Source: Apophysomyces variabilis (lineage: Eukaryota; Mucoromycota; Mucoromycetes; Mucorales; Mucoraceae). From it: 64,000 nt of DNA. The position numbers were made by a program, and so were the translations under genes. Positions 57,490-64,000 of the stretch are shown in pieces (the first letter of the stretch is position 1; each line of letters opens with the position of its first letter). The stretch is from NCBI GenBank assembly GCA_002749535.1, contig MZZL01000041.1, positions 159,404 to 223,403 of the forward strand, read 5' to 3'. The notes under the pieces were generated by a model that saw only the letters and a list, made by a program, of their open reading frames with translations, had not been told where the DNA came from and made no database searches.

Positions 57490-58394
57490 ATGTCTCGCTT
57501 GCCTGCTAGTAAGAATCGAAGAAAAGGAAAAAATCCAAGACAGAAATGTCGCGTAACTAATTGAATACGCAACAATCAGTTTTGAGTGCTACTGAGGAAG
57601 ATATCCAACTTTTGTTGGCTGCCCAGTGCCATATCGGTTCCAAGAATGTCACTAAGAACATGGTGCCTTATGTCTACAAGCGTCGCGCCGATGGCGTGAA
57701 CTTGATCAACGTTGGCAAGACCTGGGAAAAGTTGATTTTGGCTGCTCGTGTCATTGCTGCCATTGAAAACCCTCACGACATTGTTGTCGTGTCTGCCCGT
57801 CCCTATGGTCACCGTGCCGCTCTTAAGTTCGCCAAGTATATTGGCGCTGAGGCCATCGTCGGTCGTTTCACCCCCGGTACCTTCACCAACTACAACACTC
57901 GTTCCTTCCGTGAACCCCGTCTGGTCATCTGCACGGACCCTCTCTCGGACTTCCAAGCCATCAAGGAAGCTTCCTATGTGAACATCCCAGTAGTCTCGTT
58001 CGCCGACACGGATGCCCTTCTTCAGTATGTCGATGTGGCCATTCCCACTAACAACAAGGGTAAGCATGCCATCGGTTTGGTGTACTGGCTTCTTGCCCGT
58101 GCCATTCTCCGTCTCCGTGGTACTTTGGATTACCAGATCCCGTGGGATGTTATGGTCGATATGTTCTTCTACCGTGACCCCGAAGAAGTCGAGAAGGAGC
58201 AAGAAGCTGCTGCTGGTCTTGGTGCTCAAGCTGGAGGTGAGTGGGGTGCTTCTGAAGAAGTAGACTGGACCATCGAAGGTGCTGCTGCCGAGGGTCCTGC
58301 TGCCATTGCCACTGCGGGTGGCTGGTCTACTCAAGCCCCTTCTGATTGGGCTGAAGATGTTCACCCCTCGGCCACTGGTTCATCCTGGGATTAG
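57490..58394 (+). CDS. RPS0: 40S ribosomal protein uS2 (S0/SA), 277 aa
   Basis: Two exons, 57490-57508 and 57580-58394 (834 nt). The tiny first exon encodes MSRLPA; the 71-nt intron (GTAAGA, branch-like AACTAAT, CAATCAG) joins to [20 protein letters not shown]. The alternative of starting at the later in-frame TTG (57561) would have no ATG. The sequence then follows eukaryotic uS2 throughout: [100 protein letters not shown] and an acidic, Ala/Gly/Trp-rich C-terminal tail. It is a structural protein of the small subunit. GC-rich third positions (strong codon bias) mark high expression, and this bias creates a long open antisense frame that is not a gene. Confidence 0.97.
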
Positions 58395-58482
58395 ATAGCA
58401 GAATGATTTGTAACATCTTTGCTCATCCCATGTTTCCGTTTTGGATAAAAAAGAATACGAAAGAAAACATGTGTGTTGTTTC

Positions 58483-58488
58483 AATAAA
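58483..58488 (+). promoter_or_regulatory. Poly(A) signal of the uS2 gene
   Basis: AATAAA about 90 nt after the uS2 stop codon, in the expected place for a fungal mRNA 3' end. Confidence 0.55.
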
Positions 58489-58599
58489 AAGTTTCTTTTC
58501 TAAGGACAGAACAAGATGAAGATATTTATTAGGGAAGATTCCTGTGAGGTTTTATAGGATAAAGGGAAAAAAAAGAATGCAAACAAAAATTAGGCTTTG

Positions 58600-61500
58600 T
58601 TAGGTAAAAATCACCATTGGTGTCACTGTCTCCCGAATATAAGAACCAAGCATGTTTTCTTCTTTGAGATATTCCGTCGGGAATTCCACAAGGTGGCCGC
58701 GTATGGCTGATAGGGTTTTGCGGATTTCACGGCTGGACAGACTAGGATCAGCCACATGGCCGTGTGGTATTCTTTCTGGCACAAACTGACGATGCTGCTC
58801 AAACGTATGGACCGTGTCGTCAGGCACACATCGGAACAGCTGCCGATAGATCCGTGTGTTGGTTGCCGCCGTCTTGCGCCAAATGTTTTGGTAACAATGG
58901 TCAGTCAATGGATCCAATGCCTGGGCTGCAGATATGTTGTATTCACCCACTGAAGCTTCATGAGCTTCAGATCGACTGGCATGATCTAATACCCTGTCTG
59001 GGTCTTTTGCTTCAATTGACCGGACCTCTGACTCAGTTACTGAGTGCGATTCCATTCCATTGTCCGAGTTACAAGGAGAGATATTCCCACTTAACGATTC
59101 CTTCATTAGTGCTGGCCAGTTATCGAAATTCAAGAGTCCCAAATGTTCTCTCCATAGCTGCATTCTCAATGAATGCGCAAACTTGGCTGCTTTATACTAA
59201 ATCAGGGAAGAAGTTAAAAATTAATCCGCAGACATTCATTCAGTTACCTGCTTCCCATTCATATACGAGGGCACCAATTCAGTGTCTTCTATCAACATTG
59301 CAACTTCTGAATCTCGGTTACCAAGCTGAGATCTAAACAAACGAATATTCTCTTCGTTAGCGCTTTTCTTCCATTTCCTTCGTTCGCAACTTACCGATCG
59401 TTAATGTTAGCTGTACAGAAAATATTTCTTCACTTAGCAAACTTTTATCATTCCATGCGAGAAAGACTCACTTACCAGAGCCAATTAAAACAATCTTATC
59501 ATCCACAATCATAAGCTTGTCATGGATATATACCAGTTCGCTGACATAATGGTTTCGATCGTCTTCTTCTTGTTCGCTATCTTCCTTTCCGTTATCTTCC
59601 TTTTCCTTCTTACTTTTACTTCCAGGCACGCTCTTTTCAGAAGCAGTGTTTGATTTCGAGGTATCACTTTCGGTATGACTGACAGTTGAAGAATCGCATG
59701 AATTTGCATTTTCGCGGAATAGAGCACCACTGTCTCTCTCCACTTTCTTTTTGGTCGGGGAATTCTCCTTCTTATATGGATCAATTTTACCCCAGTTACG
59801 AAGGCAATACCACCCAATATAATCAGAAGGTTCGATGCCTGCTTCCTTTAACTTCTCAATAATGGAATTTCCACCGCGAGAAATCGAGAGATACTGAAAA
59901 TGCATCACATTTCTTTACAAGAAATACGTCAATTTTTCCTTATCCTTTCCAGAATGAGAAACCTTGACTAACCTTGCTGCTGAAGCATCGCTCGATGCTA
60001 AATCGCCTTCAAAGGCCGGAATTAGAGGAATCAGTATGAATATCTTGAATTTTTCGCCGTTTTTGTGAGCAAGTTTGATCCGTTCAACCATGGCTTGTCC
60101 AATTTTATTTCGAAGAATCTTATCTTGCGTCGTAGCGCTGACTACAAAAAGTAACACGTGTTATCAGTTTCCGCTCATTCTGCATTATCCGGAGTCTCTT
60201 TTTATCTGCCTCTTACTGAAAAATTGGTTTTCGATGTATATAAAATGCTTTGCCTTGGTGATACATTCCATGTATGCATTATAAATTGAATGCTACAAAA
60301 TGATAAAGACCAACGACTCTGAGAAACAGAAAGAGTTATGTTTAAACTTACCTCGCGTTCTATTCCTGAGCTCCATTGGGCCGAGCTACGTAGTAACTGC
60401 ACCCGGCAAGTACCAGTAAACTTACTTTCGTCCCGAGCAGCAACATATTCTCCCTTAGGCGTCAAAAACGGAACCGTAGGACGATGTCTGGCTTTACTTG
60501 CTTTCAAGAAGTTCCAACGCTGGATGAAATGTCGAGCAATATCTCTTGCAATAGGACCGACCTTCATAAAGACAATGATAAATAACATGGGTCGGCTGAG
60601 GTTCTTTTTGCTTTACCACACCAATAGTCACATCATGCCATGGCATACGGGGAGTTATTCGACGATCTACTAACGTCATTTCATGCTGCACAACTAAAGA
60701 AAGTATAGAGAAATTAAGTATTTCCTATGATATCACGATTTAAAGTTGTTTACGCTATTTCTTACCGTTTAAGAAGTCCTTGACACGAGGGTTCGAATAA
60801 TCTTGTCCAGGGAAAACTTCATATTCATGGCCAGCAGCAGGGTAATCAGATAATGAATGAGCATGAGTGTCATAGCGTCTATTAGGTTTCCCAGTGTAAG
60901 TGATCCGTATCGTGATTTTCGCCTGAGCAACTTACCCCCAACATAGATCGAGTCCACCAATAAAAGCCAGGCGATTATCCACAACCACCATTTTCTGGGA
61001 GGGTTACTCAAAAAGATCGTCATTGCAGTTTATGTTGCGCTCACCTCGTGATGTGACCAAAATAGGACGTTATTGTCAATGGATCGATGGTCCGGGTGGC
61101 GTTGAACTGTAAGAGAAGTCCAAATTCATCACCATTCACTGGTCACTGCTGCACGTATGTTTTGGTTATAGAGCTTACCAACAATATTAGGATGTAGACT
61201 TTGTAGCCAACGCTTAGTGTGTGCAGAGTCGATGGTAAGTGCTACAGCCATTTCCTTATAGACTACGATGTAGATCATCACTCCTTCTTGCGCTTTGCGC
61301 TGTAATAACCTATCGAGACGAAATGCTTGGTTCTTTTCCGGTGGCCGACGAAGATACTAGAGGGATTTTGTTCCATAAAAGATTTTGGGGATTTGTGCAC
61401 GGAGGAGTGAGCCTTACCAGTTCAGGAGAAAGCCACCAATCTGCAATGTAAATTTCAGATTTTGCGGACAATATTGCTTCGGCCACAGCATTGAAATGAT

Positions 61501-63305
61501 CTGTTACGATCTTATTAGCAAACAGACTTCATGCATAATATTATATTATACCTTCAGCGTCCACAAACCATTTGACTTTCGCATTACTTCGGATAGGAGA
61601 AAACGATCCAAAACGATGGTTTCTTACCCATGGACTCTCCTGCTGCACTCTTTTAATGCTTTCCATCCATTCTTCCACCTGGCGCTTGCTACCCTTTATT
61701 TCGATTCGGCGAAAACGGTTAGCCAAAATGATGTGGTGATGGTATCTCCCCAAAAGTCCTGGAGTGCGGTTTGTGACAGTAAAGCTTTTGTCCAGGAGTA
61801 AGACGTCAGTTGGCGATTGGGATGCAATATCAGCACAGAATGCAATGTAGCTAATCCAAGACATGAGGAAACCATCCTGTAGATCATCCTTACTCACGAA
61901 TCTCGAAGTATGACCCATTCTTTTGTCCATAAATGAGGTCTGATGATATTGTGGCAAATGCGAGGAGTGACAAAATTCACACGGTTCTCTAGATAACCCT
62001 CTTTTCCTTTCCATCCCATGTCTTGTACAATACTAATGGCTGATATTTCTAAAAACTCGCAGATATCATAGTTCACGATATAATGTGCACGCTGCAAAAG
62101 TTTACGCAGATAAAGCGTGAGCGCATTTCGTCGATTGAGAGCTAATTCTTTCTTTTCTTTTTCTGTCTCGCGCTCATCATCTCTATCCATCCGCATGGTG
62201 GTCTTTGCGGAGCTGATCCAATTTTGGAGTTGACTCGGAAAGGCGGGCGGTGCAGGAACGTAAGCAGAAAGGTTCGATTTGATTTTTAGCGTATAATGCA
62301 ACGCCACAAAATCGGCTATGGTCTTACGGATTACCCACTTGACATCACCGTACTGAAGCTCAATCCGGAAAATCCACTGATTAATGCCGTGTGAACTAGG
62401 CTCAGAGTCCGTGACGTCCACCTTCATGATGAGCAATATCCGTAAGTTCATCCCGCGATAATCAGAACGGTTTATATCGAAACTTACCGAGAGACACTGA
62501 AGCAGAATTGGAGGCTGAGCAAATTAATCTGATTTAGTTAAGGGTCAATATACTCAATTTCTTACTGAGAACCTACCATTCGTCGTCCGTATTCGTCTTT
62601 TGAAAATGCGAGGAAAAGTGGATCAAATACAGGTGCGTAATAAGGAGCAAGTGACTGAGCACCGGTGGTCACTTCTTGAGTATGAGGCGCATGCAGATTG
62701 GCAATTAGACGAATTTTATCTAGTGTCTTTCCCCATCGATGCCGAGCACGCCCGCTGGCTTGAGGTGACGGTAATGGTTCACTCGAACTTGTTTCAGATC
62801 GATCAGCATGCTCAGGGCTTGGCATGGTTTGAGTGAATGGACGAATAAAATAATTCTGCTTGGTTTCGCTGGGCTCAGGCTGTTCAGCCTGTAATTCCTC
62901 AGGCGCTGGAAGAGCATCGTCCTGCTGTGATACGTCTACTATTGAAGATGATCGGGGCCAGGGGTCGTGGAGATCATGCATCTCGTGTTCGTCTGATTGC
63001 AAGTCCTCATCACTATCATCACCATGTAAACGCCGTAGACTTGGCTGCGAACCTTCTGGACCTAGGAACGACAGTTTGTTCAATACGCGCTGCCATTGTA
63101 TCCGAGGATCAAAATGGTGTTCGTCTTGTTGAGGATAAGAATGATGTCGTTGTCGTGTTGTCGGTGATTCAGGTGATAACAAACGATCGGGATCTTCTCG
63201 AGTTGATCCAGATACCGATAAACCTAGTCGCGCACCATCCGGTCTCCTGCCCTGAGATGATCTCTGTGCAAAGAAATCAGCAGTGTCCGCAATGGGATTC
63301 GACAT
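58600..63305 (-). CDS. SPO14: Phospholipase D (Spo14/PLD1 type) with PX and PH domains
   Basis: About 17 exons on the minus strand, from ATG 63305 (MSNPIADTADFFAQRSSQGR) to the stop at 58600. Order: a Ser/acid-rich N-terminus; a PX domain (QWIFRIELQYGDVKWVIRKT, ADFVALHYTLK, PAPPAFPSQLQNWI, RAHYIVNYDICEFLEISAIS); a PH domain (GWKGKEGYLENRVNFV, LWTKEWVILRDS, FRRIEIKGSKRQVEEWMESI); then the catalytic halves. HKD1 is SHHE joined to KMVVVDNRLAFIGGLDLCW across an intron near 61.0 kb. HKD2 is YIHDKLMIVDDKIVLIGSG (about 59,500-59,527) followed by ANINDRSQLGNRDSEVA. IYIENQFF and GWYCLRNW are also present. The enzyme hydrolyses phosphatidylcholine to phosphatidic acid; Spo14 in yeast acts in membrane formation and is regulated through PX/PH lipid binding. 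One intron (60891-60935) lacks a normal AG acceptor. Confidence 0.93.
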
Positions 63306-64000
63306 GAGAATCGTGCGGTAATGGTTAAAGCGGAAAAACGGGGAACAATTTCCAGGATCCGCTCTTTAAGAGGAAAAAATTCTGTCGATCCAATTACAGT
63401 ATAGAGAAAAAAAAAAGGCGCAGAGGCGAAAAGGTAAAAGACAGCCACACCCCTCTCGCCACTCAATCATAACACAAAACTCAAATACCAGGTTCAAGTA
63501 GCTCTTTTCCAACCAATAACCGATTTGTACCATTGAACAAGCTTGTCTTTCATATGGAGGTTTACACTAATAAATTAGTAGGCATGATTTGTGTAACCTG
63601 TCGCCTCGGAAAATATGGTAAACCAACAGAAAAGCAAGCATATGCTAACTGACAGAAAACTGCACGTTCGCTCTGCAGATTTGACAAACAATGTACAATC
63701 ATCTAGAGCTATGGATCAAACCAAAAGGAAGGGACTGGAACAGCTTGTTAGTTCGAGATAAAGAATGAAAAGAAGCAAACAACAAGCAAGCTTCATTGGA
63801 AAAGTAACGTATCATTGCAGAACGGAGAAAGAGCACGACATGACATTACTAGCAACGCTGCATTTTGTCATACAGTACTCGTAATCAACTACGTACGCTG
63901 GCTGACCCGTTATAGTTTGCTTGGTGCTTTTTCTAGGCTTAATACCTAAGATAAGCGCTAGTTTCCCACGCTTCTAACCCACGTAAGATATCCCTTTTTT
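63306..64000. other. Phospholipase D promoter region and window edge
   Basis: AT-rich upstream sequence of the PLD gene; the minus frame at 63224-63466 overlaps the PLD start in another frame and has no motif. No other gene seen. Confidence 0.5.

Noticed and set aside
57576..58364. Long (262-codon) open frame antisense to uS2
   Set aside because: It is a mirror of the strong codon bias of the ribosomal protein gene; its sequence has no domain and the sense protein is certain.
1..64000. CRISPR array, operons, LTR pairs or telomere repeats
   Set aside because: No regularly spaced direct repeats, no long direct terminal repeats around reverse-transcriptase sequence, and no TTAGGG-type arrays were seen.

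Overview
This is a eukaryotic, fungal window, most likely from Mucoromycota (Mucorales-type). The coding genes are split by many short GT-AG introns (about 45-100 nt) and sit in AT-rich intergenic DNA. The gene content fits: a Spo14-type phospholipase D, PAS kinase, Pho80-type cyclin, arrestin-domain protein, uS2, a PAS-only protein, and Mucorales-type mobile and effector-like families (Fanzor, Crinkler, Tc1, pogo, LINE). No prokaryotic operons, CRISPR array, tRNA or rRNA was seen. All joins below were worked out by eye from reading frame and splice signals.

Layout. 1-15 kb is gene-poor: a GACGAA-rich hairpin cluster (846-985), a PAS-domain gene (3065-3874), a 78-residue PLDc_N-type membrane protein (7212-7501), and a graveyard of mobile elements (pogo-like transposase tail, a LINE 3' end with target-site duplication, and a 3 kb decayed Fanzor gene at 9944-12960). 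16-31.5 kb is the gene-rich core: coiled-coil/ankyrin protein, 7TM receptor, importin-alpha/TMCO6-like armadillo protein, PAS kinase, arrestin-domain protein and TOPORS-type RING protein. 32-45 kb is a second accessory block: a 5'-truncated LINE with 17-bp TSD, a Tc1-type transposon with an internal 1.04 kb duplication joined at an N, a 188-bp pogo-type MITE, a decayed Crinkler-type gene and a second Crinkler-like nuclease-type tail. 46-52 kb carries a TMX2-type thioredoxin protein, a bHLH-zip transcription factor and a Pho80-type cyclin. 52-57 kb is repeat-rich (LINE 3' end, inverted repeat pair, G-quadruplex motif, a 179-bp repeat shared with 39 kb). 57.5-63.3 kb holds uS2 and phospholipase D in convergent orientation.

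How genes relate. Several neighbours are signalling or nutrient-sensing genes (7TM receptor, PAS kinase, arrestin adaptor, RING ligase, Pho80 cyclin, phospholipase D), but each looks independently transcribed, as is normal for a fungal chromosome. The convergent pairs (arrestin/RING, TMX2/bHLH, uS2/PLD) have their stop codons 61 to about 660 bp apart. The most notable item is the Fanzor relic, a eukaryotic relative of the RNA-guided nuclease TnpB, in which the RuvC, zinc-finger and N-terminal regions can still be read despite frameshifts and stops.
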